Shown here piece after piece: positions 51,438 to 59,783 of a stretch of DNA of 64,000 nucleotides. Source of the DNA: Porticoccus sp964395715 (lineage in GTDB: Bacteria; Pseudomonadota; Gammaproteobacteria; Pseudomonadales; Porticoccaceae); assembly GCA_964395715.1 (NCBI GenBank), contig CAYNAU010000001.1:310001-374000 (forward strand), written 5' to 3'. How positions within the stretch are numbered: position 1 is the first letter of the stretch; each line of letters begins with the position of its first letter. A program made the translations under genes and the position numbers. The notes beneath the pieces were generated by a model. That model did not search any database, was not told the DNA's origin, and worked only from the letters and a program-made list of their open reading frames with translations.

Positions 51438-52343
51438 TTACACCGCCACCGGGGCTGATATCTGGGGGTGGGCCTGATAACCCTGCAGTTCAAAATCCTC
51501 AAACCGGAACGAGAACAAATCGCTTACATCCGGGTTAATAGCCATTGTCGGTAGGGGGAATGGCTGCCGCGCCAACTGCTCCTCGACCTGGTCCAGATGA
51601 TTTGAATACAGGTGCGCATCGCCAAAGGTGTGGACAAAATCGCCGGGCTTCAAACCGGTTACCTGCGCCACCATCATGGTAAGCAGAGCGTAGGAGGCGA
51701 TATTGAATGGCACGCCCAGAAACACATCGGCACTGCGCTGATAGAGCTGACAGGACAAACGGCCTTCAGTGACGTAGAACTGGAACAGGCTGTGGCAGGG
51801 GGGCAATCCTGACTTGACCATTACCGGAATATCCTTGGGGTTCCATGCTGAGACCAGCAGGCGACGAGAGTCCGGGTTTGCCTTTATGTCCTCGACCACC
51901 TGCGCCAACTGGTCAACGCCTTCAAAGTTGCGCCACTGGTGCCCGTACACCGGTCCCAGGTCACCGTAACGGGTGGCAAACGCTTCGTCTTCCTTGATTC
52001 GCTCAACGAACAGTTTCATCTGTTCCCGCCACAGCGGGGTATACATCGGGTAGTCATCCGCCTGATCGGTCTGGTTCAGCCAGCTTTGAAACGGCCAGTC
52101 ATTCCAGATGTTGACACCGTTTTGCACCAGGTAACGAATGTTGGTATCACCACGGATAAACCATAACAGCTCGTGAATAATGGACTTTAGGTGCACCTTC
52201 TTGGTGGTCACCAGCGGAAACCCCTCGGCGAGATCAAAACGCATCTGATAGCCAAAAACGCTGTGGGTGCCCGTACCGGTGCGATCTTCCTTGCTCACAC
52301 CGCAGTCTCGAATATGGCGCATCAGATCCAGGTATTGCTTCAT
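51438..52343 (-). CDS. thyA: Thymidylate synthase ThyA
   Basis: ThyA methylates dUMP to dTMP with methylene-tetrahydrofolate. The 301-residue enzyme has RTGTGTHSVFGYQMRFDLAE, the catalytic Cys in KSGLPPCHSLFQFYV, QRSADVFLGVPFNIASYALL and the Arg pair in PDSRRLLVSAWNP. It is about 37 residues longer than Escherichia ThyA because of an insertion around YPMYTPLWREQMKLFVERIK; long forms with such inserts are known. The ATG at 52343 has AAAGGAC upstream. folA follows directly. Confidence 0.97.
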   Translation of the reverse strand: MKQYLDLMRHIRDCGVSKEDRTGTGTHSVFGYQMRFDLAEGFPLVTTKKVHLKSIIHELLWFIRGDTNIRYLVQNGVNIWNDWPFQSWLNQTDQADDYPMYTPLWREQMKLFVERIKEDEAFATRYGDLGPVYGHQWRNFEGVDQLAQVVEDIKANPDSRRLLVSAWNPKDIPVMVKSGLPPCHSLFQFYVTEGRLSCQLYQRSADVFLGVPFNIASYALLTMMVAQVTGLKPGDFVHTFGDAHLYSNHLDQVEEQLARQPFPLPTMAINPDVSDLFSFRFEDFELQGYQAHPQISAPVAV

Positions 52344-52362
52344 GGTCTGTCCTTTAACAAAG

Positions 52363-53166
52363 TTATACGGCTGTCGCTGTGGCTCGCCCACGCCACCATG
52401 CCCAAAGCATAACGCCGCCGCCCAGCGCAAACATGGGCAGACACAGCAACTGCCCCCGGGTCATCCAGTCAAACAGGTCAAAACCGATATGGTTATCCGG
52501 AGAGCGCACAAACTCCACCAGAAAACGGAAACTGGCATAGAGACTCACAAACATGCCACCCACCATCCCCGCAGAGCGGGGCTTGCGGGAAAACCACATC
52601 AGCACCAGGAACAACACCAGCCCTTCCAGCAGCGCTTCGTAGAGCTGGGAGGGATGACGGGACAGCTGTAATGGGTCGTTGGGAAACACCATGCCCAGGA
52701 AACTGTCAGTGGGACGCCCCCACAGCTCCTGGCCAATGAAATTACCCAGGCGCCCCAGACCCAAGCCGATAGGCACCATGGGCGCCACGAAATCGCCCAG
52801 CGCCAGAAAAGACCCCTGAATATGACGAGCGTAAAGCCAGAGCGCAATCAGCACTCCTATCAGACCGCCATGGAAAGCCATGCCACCTTCCCACACCCGG
52901 AACAGCCAAAGAGGGTCTGACAGCCATTTTTCCAGGTTATAGAAAATGACATAACCAAATCGCCCACCCAGGATCACACCGAATGCGCAGTAGACCACCA
53001 GATCTTCCACCTGCTTGCGACGCACCGGAGACCAGGGGCGTTCGCTGCGTTTCAGCGCCAGGCGCCAGGCGGCGAGAAAGCCAATCAGGTACATCAAGCC
53101 ATACCAGTGCACCTGAAAAGGGCCAAGGGAGAATGCAACGGGATCAATGGCGGGGTAAGTCAGCAT
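52363..53166 (-). CDS. lgt: Prolipoprotein diacylglyceryl transferase Lgt
   Basis: Lgt transfers diacylglycerol to the Cys of prolipoproteins in the inner membrane. The 267-residue polytopic protein has VHWYGLMYLIGFLAAWRLAL, GGRFGYVIFYNLEKW, the signature GLGRLGNFIGQELWGRPTDS, and RHPSQLYEALLEGLVL. The signature Asn-Phe-Ile-Asn of many Lgt proteins reads Asn-Phe-Ile-Gly here. I start at the ATG at 53166. thyA follows 19 bases later, an order shared with Pseudomonas. Confidence 0.96.
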   Translation of the reverse strand: MLTYPAIDPVAFSLGPFQVHWYGLMYLIGFLAAWRLALKRSERPWSPVRRKQVEDLVVYCAFGVILGGRFGYVIFYNLEKWLSDPLWLFRVWEGGMAFHGGLIGVLIALWLYARHIQGSFLALGDFVAPMVPIGLGLGRLGNFIGQELWGRPTDSFLGMVFPNDPLQLSRHPSQLYEALLEGLVLFLVLMWFSRKPRSAGMVGGMFVSLYASFRFLVEFVRSPDNHIGFDLFDWMTRGQLLCLPMFALGGGVMLWAWWRGRATATAV

Positions 53167-53233
53167 GAAAACAATATATGACGGCTTAGTTTCAGGGATC
53201 ATAGCCTGTCGACTGGTGAGCTACAATAACGCC

Positions 53234-54001
53234 ATGTGTCTGATCGCCTTTGCCTGGCAAACCCACCCCCGCTACCCGCTGATCCTGGTGGCCAATCGCG
53301 ACGAGTTCTATGAGCGCCCCACCGCAGGGGCGCATTTCTGGGATGACAATCCGGACATTCTTGGCGGCCGGGATCTGCAGGCCGGCGGCACATGGCTAGG
53401 CGTTCGCCGGGACGGGCGCTGGAGCGCCGTCACCAACTACCGGGAAGCAAAACCGGAGAATGCACCCCGCTCACGGGGCGCACTGACCACCGGGTGTCTG
53501 CAGCACACCGGCAGTCTGGTTGACTACGGCAACAGCGTGCTTTCCGAAGGCAGCAATTACAGCCCGTTCAACCTGCTGCTGGGTGATGACCAGAGCCTGA
53601 TTTACTGCTCCAATCGCACGGGGCGGCTGCAAACTCTTGACGCCGGGATCTACACCCTGTCCAACCATCTTCTGGACACGCCCTGGCCAAAGGCAAGCCA
53701 TGCGCGGGAAGCCTTGCGCACCCTGACCCGTGACCGGGAACCCGATGCGAGCATGCTGCTGCAAGCGTTACAGCGTGATACCCCGTATGAAGATGAACTG
53801 TTACCGGATACCGGCGTGGGCATTGAACTGGAGCGGCTGCTGTCACCGCCCTTCATCCGCTCCGGGCACTATGGCACGCGCAGTACCACCGTTTTGATGA
53901 AAGATCGCAACGGCCAGTGTCACTTTCTGGAGCAGAGCTATCAACGGGGGGGCGCTACTGGGGAATTAAAGGAATTTTGCTTTACACGGCACGGTCAGTG
54001 A
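53234..54001 (+). CDS. NRDE family protein (TANGO2-like)
   Basis: A 255-residue protein starting MCLIAFAWQTHPRYPLILVA, with Cys2 in the N-terminal-nucleophile position and the name-giving motif in LVANRDEFYERPT. GGRDLQAGGTWLGVRRDGRW and SRGALTTGCLQ follow. The family (eukaryotic TANGO2) has been linked to haem and lipid metabolism, but the bacterial reaction is not settled. I start at the ATG at 53234 so that Cys is second. The 3' end overlaps ptsP by 7 bases, convergent. Confidence 0.93.
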   Translation: MCLIAFAWQTHPRYPLILVANRDEFYERPTAGAHFWDDNPDILGGRDLQAGGTWLGVRRDGRWSAVTNYREAKPENAPRSRGALTTGCLQHTGSLVDYGNSVLSEGSNYSPFNLLLGDDQSLIYCSNRTGRLQTLDAGIYTLSNHLLDTPWPKASHAREALRTLTRDREPDASMLLQALQRDTPYEDELLPDTGVGIELERLLSPPFIRSGHYGTRSTTVLMKDRNGQCHFLEQSYQRGGATGELKEFCFTRHGQ

Positions 54002-56274
54002 ACATTGCTGCCGCGAAATAGCGCTGCCACTTCCGGTTTTTTCAGCGCTTTCTCCATGTGCCGCCACACTGAACCGGCATCGGGCATCAGCATCACTTCT
54101 TCAAGTAATTGTTCTGCCTCGGAAAGGCTGACTTGCCGGAGAATGGCTTTCACCTTGAGCAGATTTGTGGCGCTCATGGACAGCACCCTGAAACCCAATG
54201 CCATTAACAACACTGCACCAATGGGATCACCGGCCATTTCGCCACACACGCTGACCGGGGTATCTTCACCGCGCGCGCCTTCGGCTATCGCCCAGAGTGC
54301 ACGCAATACACTGGGGTGACAGGCGTGGTAGAGCTCCGCTACGCGGGGGTTGTTACGATCCACCGCCAGCAGGTACTGCGTCAGATCATTGGTGCCCACG
54401 GAGAGGAAGTCTACCCGCCGCGCCAGTTCACGAATCTGGTAGACCGCTGCAGGCACCTCGATCATGGCGCCAACATTGGGCATTTCAATCTGGTAGCCCT
54501 CTTCCTCGGTGAGCTCGTCGTAGACCTGATAAATGAGTTGCAGCGCACTTTCCAGCTCTGGCACATTGGAAATCATCGGCAGCAGAATACTGAGGTTGTT
54601 CAACCTCTCACTGGCGCGCATCATGGCCCGCAACTGCACCAGGAAAATTTCCGGGTGATCGAGACATATACGAATACCGCGCCATCCCAGGAACGGGTTG
54701 GCCTCCTCAATGGGAAAATAGGGCAGATCCTTGTCGCCACCAATATCCAGGCTGCGCATGGTAACCGTGCGGGGGGCAAACATTTCCAGGTGTTCCCGGT
54801 AGGCCTTGCGCTGCTCTTCCTCCGAGGGGAAACGGTCCAGCATCAGGAACGGGATTTCCGTGCGATAAAGGCCCACGCCTTCCGCGCCGCGATCCAGTGA
54901 CAGCTGGGAGTCCAGCCGCAAACCGGTATTCACCCACAGTGACAGGTGATGGCCATCGGCGGTGACACAGGGCTCATCCGTCAGTTTTTCCAAGTCCGCT
55001 GCCAGCAACTTCTCTTCATAGATTTGCTGCATGTAGGTTTGGCGCAATTCTTCCCGGGGAGAAACGATGACCTGCCCGGTATGACCGTCAACAATCACCT
55101 CCTCTCCTTCCAGGCGACCCCAAGGCAGATCCACAGCCCCCATCACGGTGGGTATACCAATGGCCCTGCCCAGAATCGCCATATGGGAGTTGCGCGAGCC
55201 TTTCACAGAAACAATTGCGGCAACCTTCTCCAGCGGCACATCTGCAAAAGAAGCCGCAGACAGCTCTTCACCCATCATGACCATGTGCTCGGGAAACGAG
55301 GTGCGTTTGGTTTCACTCTGCTGCAGATTGGCCAGTACCCGGCGACCCAGATCCTCAACATCGGAGGCGCGCTCGCGCAGGTAGCTGTCTTTCATGCTTT
55401 TAAACATGCGCACATGGCGCAACACCACCTGCGCCCAGGCACTCTGTGCACTCAACCCTTCCTTGATCATGCCGATCACTTCTCCGCCCATTGCGTGATC
55501 GTCGAGCATGCGCACATACACATCAAACAGTGCTCGCTCCTCATCGCTGAGTTTGCCAACCATGCTGGCATCGAGAGCTCGGATATCGCGCTTGGTTTGC
55601 TCCATCGCCTGACGGAATTGACAGAGTTCGGCTTCCAGATCCACCGCCCTGCGTTCGGGAACCGCATTCAGGTCAGCCGAGGGCGCCACCACCACCACGG
55701 TTCCAATAGCGACACCGGGAGCACTCGCCACACCAGGGTAGATACGTTCGTGAACAGCCACCTCGCGCGGATTCATCAACCGATCCAGTTCACCGGTGGC
55801 GTCTGCATGGGCAATAACCCCTGCCAGTTGCGCCGACACCGTTACCAGGAACGACTCTTCACTTTCATCAAAGCGGCGACGGTCCTGCTGCTGAACCACC
55901 AGCACACCGAGCACTTTGCGGTGATGAATAATGGGGGCACCCAGAAACGAACGGTAGCGCTGCTCTCCGGTTTCCGGGAAAAAGGCAAAATTGGGGTGTG
56001 CCTCAGCATCTTCGAGGTTGATGGGCTCAGCCCTGGAGGCAACCAGGCCCACCAAGCCCTCACGGGTCGATAAATGCACCTTGCCCACGGAGTCCGGGTT
56101 AAGACCGTCAGTACCCATCAACACATAGGTATTCGTCGACGGGCTGTACAGGTAGACAGAACACATGCCGGTGTTCATCACCTGCTTCACGAGGTGAACA
56201 ATCAGACGCAGGACTTCGCCAAAATCCTTGGCAGCGTTGACCTCCTGAACAATGTTTCTGAGCGATTCGAGCAT
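53995..56274 (-). CDS. ptsP: Phosphoenolpyruvate-protein phosphotransferase PtsP (Enzyme I-Ntr)
   Basis: PtsP starts the nitrogen-related PTS by taking phosphate from PEP and passing it to NPr. The 759-residue protein has an N-terminal GAF domain (about 1-150, TGMCSVYLYSPSTNTYVLMG), the swivelling domain with the phospho-His in VKGSRNSHMAILGRAIGIPT, and the PEP-binding TIM barrel with EGVGLYRTEIPFLMLDRFPS and VSVCGEMAGDPIGAVLL. All expected parts are intact. It directly follows rppH as in Pseudomonas and enterics. Confidence 0.97.
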   Translation of the reverse strand: MLESLRNIVQEVNAAKDFGEVLRLIVHLVKQVMNTGMCSVYLYSPSTNTYVLMGTDGLNPDSVGKVHLSTREGLVGLVASRAEPINLEDAEAHPNFAFFPETGEQRYRSFLGAPIIHHRKVLGVLVVQQQDRRRFDESEESFLVTVSAQLAGVIAHADATGELDRLMNPREVAVHERIYPGVASAPGVAIGTVVVVAPSADLNAVPERRAVDLEAELCQFRQAMEQTKRDIRALDASMVGKLSDEERALFDVYVRMLDDHAMGGEVIGMIKEGLSAQSAWAQVVLRHVRMFKSMKDSYLRERASDVEDLGRRVLANLQQSETKRTSFPEHMVMMGEELSAASFADVPLEKVAAIVSVKGSRNSHMAILGRAIGIPTVMGAVDLPWGRLEGEEVIVDGHTGQVIVSPREELRQTYMQQIYEEKLLAADLEKLTDEPCVTADGHHLSLWVNTGLRLDSQLSLDRGAEGVGLYRTEIPFLMLDRFPSEEEQRKAYREHLEMFAPRTVTMRSLDIGGDKDLPYFPIEEANPFLGWRGIRICLDHPEIFLVQLRAMMRASERLNNLSILLPMISNVPELESALQLIYQVYDELTEEEGYQIEMPNVGAMIEVPAAVYQIRELARRVDFLSVGTNDLTQYLLAVDRNNPRVAELYHACHPSVLRALWAIAEGARGEDTPVSVCGEMAGDPIGAVLLMALGFRVLSMSATNLLKVKAILRQVSLSEAEQLLEEVMLMPDAGSVWRHMEKALKKPEVAALFRGSNVH

Positions 56275-56763
56275 CTAGTTCCTGCGCTCCATCTCACATT
56301 GCAAAGGCGCCAGCTCCTTGAGCGCCTTGCGGTAAACATCCCTTTTGAAGTCAATGACCTGGCCAACTGGATACCAGTAGTTGACCCACTGCCAGTGATC
56401 GAACTCCGGCTTGGCATTGAGGTCCAGTCGGATACGGGTTTCCTCACCCACCAACTGCAACAAAAACCATTTCTGTTTTTGGCCGACACACAGGGGCTTG
56501 CTGTTGCGGCGCTGCATGGCCTTGGGGAGGCGATAACGCAACCAGCCCCGGGTACAACCCAGGATTTTTACATCCTCCGGTTCCAGTCCGACCTCTTCAA
56601 AAAGCTCACGATAAAGAGCATCTTCAGGTTGTTCACCCCGATTGATGCCACCCTGGGGAAACTGCCAGGCATCCTGGCCAATACGCTTGGCCCAGAGCAA
56701 TTTTCCTACGCCATCGGAAATCACAATACCTACGTTGGGTCGAAACCCTTCGCGATCTACCAC
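56275..56763 (-). CDS. rppH: RNA pyrophosphohydrolase RppH
   Basis: RppH removes pyrophosphate from mRNA 5' ends and triggers RNase E decay. The 162-residue Nudix protein has GFRPNVGIVISDGVGKLLWA, WQFPQGGINRGEQPEDALYR, and RELFEEVGLEPED, matching the Nudix box. Start is GTG 56763, which aligns with the enteric start. The stop is directly next to the ptsP ATG. Confidence 0.96.
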   Translation of the reverse strand: MVDREGFRPNVGIVISDGVGKLLWAKRIGQDAWQFPQGGINRGEQPEDALYRELFEEVGLEPEDVKILGCTRGWLRYRLPKAMQRRNSKPLCVGQKQKWFLLQLVGEETRIRLDLNAKPEFDHWQWVNYWYPVGQVIDFKRDVYRKALKELAPLQCEMERRN

Positions 56764-56894
56764 AACTCAAACCCTGGATTTTTTCTTATTTATATTCATG
56801 CCAATAGGCAAAGTTACCCTAAATACGCAGTTGAGGACAGCCCCATCTCTCGTTAAGCTATGCCGCCTTTTGCACCAGATGAGTCCGCCAAGCC

Positions 56895-57551
56895 ATGCCT
56901 ATCGCCCTGTTTGACCTCGACAATACCCTTATCGCCGGGGACAGCGACCATGGCTGGGGTGAATTTCTGGTCTCTCAAAACAGGGTAGACCCGACCTATT
57001 ACAGCGAAATGAATGACCGCTTCTACCGGGACTATCAGGCCGGTCATCTGGATATGAACGCCTATCTGGAATTTGCCCTGCAACCACTGGCGGAACTGGA
57101 CAAGAGAGAACTGTTATCGCTGCACGAAATGTTCATGCAGGAAGTGATTGCACCCATGTGGCTGCCACGTGCCGAGCAACTATTGCAGCAACACCGGGAC
57201 CGGGGCGATCTGATCATCATCATCACCTCAACCAATCGCTTTGTGGTTGAACCCATCAGTAACAAGCTGGGGGCCGATGTGCTGATCGCCACCGAACCGG
57301 AGCAGCTTAACGGCCATTACACCGGCCGGGTCAGCGGCGTACCGAGCTACAAGGAAGGCAAAGTTGTTCGCCTGAAGGCATGGCTGGCTGAAACCGCCCA
57401 TGACCTCAATGGCAGCAGCTTCTACAGTGATTCCATCAATGACCTGCCGTTACTGGAGATTGTCGACCGGCCTGTGGCCGTCGACCCCTGCCCGAAATTG
57501 CGGTCCGTGGCCGAACAGCGGCAGTGGGAGATCATCAGTCTTCGCGACTAA
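56895..57551 (+). CDS. HAD-superfamily hydrolase, subclass IB (SerB-like)
   Basis: A 218-residue HAD phosphatase with motif I LFDLDNTLIAGDSDHGWGEF, motif II in IIIITSTNRFVVEP, motif III Lys in VPSYKEGKVVRLKA and motif IV FYSDSINDLPLLEIVD. The helical cap between motifs I and II is typical of the IB type (phosphoserine or histidinol phosphatase-like). The substrate is not known. Divergent from rppH, the same neighbourhood as in Pseudomonas. Confidence 0.9.
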   Translation: MPIALFDLDNTLIAGDSDHGWGEFLVSQNRVDPTYYSEMNDRFYRDYQAGHLDMNAYLEFALQPLAELDKRELLSLHEMFMQEVIAPMWLPRAEQLLQQHRDRGDLIIIITSTNRFVVEPISNKLGADVLIATEPEQLNGHYTGRVSGVPSYKEGKVVRLKAWLAETAHDLNGSSFYSDSINDLPLLEIVDRPVAVDPCPKLRSVAEQRQWEIISLRD

Positions 57552-57623
57552 TACCCATAACAGCATTGTCCGCATTGATCCCATGGCGCAAACTTGCCCT
57601 GATATAACCCCGGAATATTGCCC

Positions 57624-58325
57624 GTGCGCCTGGACCGCTACATTAGTAACGCCTCAGATTATTCACGCTCCCAGGTGAAAGAACTGATTCGCCAAGGGCT
57701 GGTAGAAGTGAATGGCCTGCCCGTCAGCAACCCTGGAGAAATGGTCAGCGACGACGATCAAGTCTGCGTGGATGGTATTGCCATCCACACCCCGGCGCCG
57801 CGTTACCTGATGCTGAACAAGCCCGCCGGCGTTGTCTCCGCCAGCAAGGACAGCGACCACCCCACGGTTATCGACTTGCTGGATGAGCCTCGCCCGGAGT
57901 TACTGCAGATTGCAGGTCGACTGGATCTCGATACCACCGGCCTGCTGCTGATTACCGACGACGGCCAGTGGAATCACCGCGTCACCTCGCCCCGCAGCCA
58001 CTGCCTGAAAACCTATCGAGTGAGGGTCGATCAACCTCTGGATGAGGGGTTGATCAAAAAGTTTGCCGACGGCCTGTGGCTGGATGGCGAGAAACGCCGG
58101 TGCCTGCCCGCCCAGCTCACGATCAATGACACACACAACGCGTTGCTGGTCATCAGCGAGGGCAAATATCATCAGGTCAAACGCATGTTTGCTGCCGTGG
58201 GTAACCTGGTGACGGCGCTGCACCGCGAGCAGGTTGGCGATATCATATTGGATCCCGCACTCGCCCCGGGAGACTATCGGGCGCTGACCCAGGATGAAAT
58301 TGATAGCGTGGGGCCACATGAGTAA
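57624..58325 (+). CDS. rsuA: RsuA-family 16S rRNA pseudouridine synthase
   Basis: A 233-residue protein with an S4 RNA-binding domain (VRLDRYISNASDYSRSQVKE) and a catalytic domain holding the Asp in AGRLDLDTTGLLLITDDGQW. Other features are PRYLMLNKPAGVVSASKDSD and EGKYHQVKRMFAAVGN. This fits RsuA, which makes pseudouridine at position 516 of 16S rRNA. The GTG at 57624 is preferred, with a GGAA at about 8 bases; TTG 57618 is alternative. Overlaps rsmC by 8 bases, giving an rRNA-modification pair. Confidence 0.88.
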   Translation: MRLDRYISNASDYSRSQVKELIRQGLVEVNGLPVSNPGEMVSDDDQVCVDGIAIHTPAPRYLMLNKPAGVVSASKDSDHPTVIDLLDEPRPELLQIAGRLDLDTTGLLLITDDGQWNHRVTSPRSHCLKTYRVRVDQPLDEGLIKKFADGLWLDGEKRRCLPAQLTINDTHNALLVISEGKYHQVKRMFAAVGNLVTALHREQVGDIILDPALAPGDYRALTQDEIDSVGPHE

Positions 58326-59364
58326 TTCAGGGATAGCATTGCTGGCGCAACAACAGCGGCGCTGCAGCGGTTCACAGTTGCTGCTGGCGGATGAAAACCT
58401 TGGTTCCGCACCGCTGCATCAATTGCAGCCTGACAACCTGACGATTGTCACCAACCGCTACAACCTTTACCAAAGCGCGCTCAAAGCAGGCTTTAACTGC
58501 CAATTCAGCGACTTTGACCTCGATGCCTTGGCATCAGGAGGATTCGAGCAAATCCTGTTCCGCGTCGCCAAAGAAAAGGCCCTGACCCACCACATCATTA
58601 ACCAGTCACGAAGACTGTTAGGAGACAACGGCACCCTCGTCCTTCTCGGCGAAAAAAGTGACGGCATAAAAACCTATGCCGACAAAGCTGGCCGCTATCT
58701 GGGCCACCCTCGCAAACCGGAAAAGCATGGCACCCTGTATCTGGCCACGCTGCAAAAAACAGATGGGGATAACCCGCCACTGGAAGACAACGATTACCGC
58801 CAACTTCGCGCCTGCATTGATGCCGGCGGGCTGACATTGCAGAGCAAGCCCGGACAGTTTGGCTGGAACAAGATTGACCAGGGCAGCGCCCTGCTGGCCT
58901 CTCAGCTTCAGACGTTTTTAGCCGACACTGGCGAGCAGGACACCCTTCTCGACCTGGGTTGTGGCTACGGCTACCTGTCCTGCATGGCCGCACAACTCTG
59001 CAGCGCGCGTATCGTCGCCACCGACAACAACGCCGCGGCACTCAGCAGTTGCAAGGCTAACTTTTCAGCGCTCGGCATCAAGGGAGATGTGATTGCCGCT
59101 GATTGTGGCGACAGCATTGCGGAACGCTTTGACGTGGTGCTCTGCAATCCGCCCTTTCACCAGGGCTTTGTCACCGATGGCGACCTCACTAGCCAGTTTG
59201 TTGCCAGCTGTCGTCATCACCTGAAACACGGCGGCAAAGCCTTGTTCGTGGTAAACCGTTTTGTGCCACTGGAAAACTGTGCTGAAAAGAAAGGGTTAGT
59301 CGTTGAACTGTTAGCGGAAAATCGCAGCTTCAAGGTGCTGCTTCTGACAAGGGGGACACACTAA
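58318..59364 (+). CDS. rsmC: 16S rRNA (guanine-N2) methyltransferase RsmC
   Basis: RsmC methylates G1207 of 16S rRNA. The 348-residue protein has two Rossmann-like halves. The C-terminal half is active, with SAM motif LLDLGCGYGYLSCMAAQLCS and the catalytic FDVVLCNPPFHQGFVTDGDL. The N-terminal half is degenerate, as in the family. I start at the ATG at 58318, overlapping the upstream stop by 8 bases. Confidence 0.94.
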   Translation: MSNSGIALLAQQQRRCSGSQLLLADENLGSAPLHQLQPDNLTIVTNRYNLYQSALKAGFNCQFSDFDLDALASGGFEQILFRVAKEKALTHHIINQSRRLLGDNGTLVLLGEKSDGIKTYADKAGRYLGHPRKPEKHGTLYLATLQKTDGDNPPLEDNDYRQLRACIDAGGLTLQSKPGQFGWNKIDQGSALLASQLQTFLADTGEQDTLLDLGCGYGYLSCMAAQLCSARIVATDNNAAALSSCKANFSALGIKGDVIAADCGDSIAERFDVVLCNPPFHQGFVTDGDLTSQFVASCRHHLKHGGKALFVVNRFVPLENCAEKKGLVVELLAENRSFKVLLLTRGTH

Positions 59365-59399
59365 CAGCCTGTTGAAAAACGTTTTCGAGAGCGGTATTG

Positions 59400-59783
59400 C
59401 TAGGCCAGACGCTGGCGTTGCTCTTCACTGGACTCTTCATGGGCAAACTGCTCTATCATCAAGGCCAGTTTCTGCTTTTCATCGGGAGACAAATCAACGA
59501 TCTGGCAACCTGCCCAAACACGGTCCTGCTGTCCCATGGCCCTTGTCCAAAGACAGTCCATGGTCAGAGTAACCGGTTCGAGTGTAGGAACACTGGAAAT
59601 TGGCCTCAACTGCACGGTATAGAGGTGATCCGGCTTCAGGGTTAACCCACCCATCATCAGGAAACCCTCCAGGTGCACATTCACCAGCACACCCAGCGTA
59701 TCACCGCTGGCCTGGTCCAACAGTTCGACCTGAAGGTCGAGCTGAAGTCGCGGCAGGCGACGGCGTTCACTGTCAGCCGACAT
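59400..59783 (-). CDS. PilZ domain protein with altered second motif
   Basis: A 127-residue single PilZ domain. The first c-di-GMP motif RxxxR is present in ERRRLPRLQLDLQVEL. The second motif (D/N)xSxxG reads NVHLEG, where His replaces Ser, so binding may be weakened or changed. The C-terminal half has GCQIVDLSPDEKQKL. I start at the ATG at 59783, preceded by GGGG, overlapping the DUF1631 stop by 11 bases. This links it to DUF1631 in one transcript. Probably a c-di-GMP receptor or adaptor. Confidence 0.85.
   Translation of the reverse strand: MSADSERRRLPRLQLDLQVELLDQASGDTLGVLVNVHLEGFLMMGGLTLKPDHLYTVQLRPISSVPTLEPVTLTMDCLWTRAMGQQDRVWAGCQIVDLSPDEKQKLALMIEQFAHEESSEEQRQRLA

Noticed and set aside
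51438..52343. Long ThyA as a fusion or frameshift product
   Set aside because: The extra residues are an in-frame insertion of a kind known in long thymidylate synthases, and all motifs are intact.
54946..56073. Plus-strand open frame of about 375 codons opposite ptsP
   Set aside because: Antisense shadow of a conserved gene, with no ribosome site or recognisable motif.
59365..59399. Sequence like an insertion-sequence end after rsmC
   Set aside because: No transposase, no matching inverted end and no target duplication were found; the resemblance is vague.
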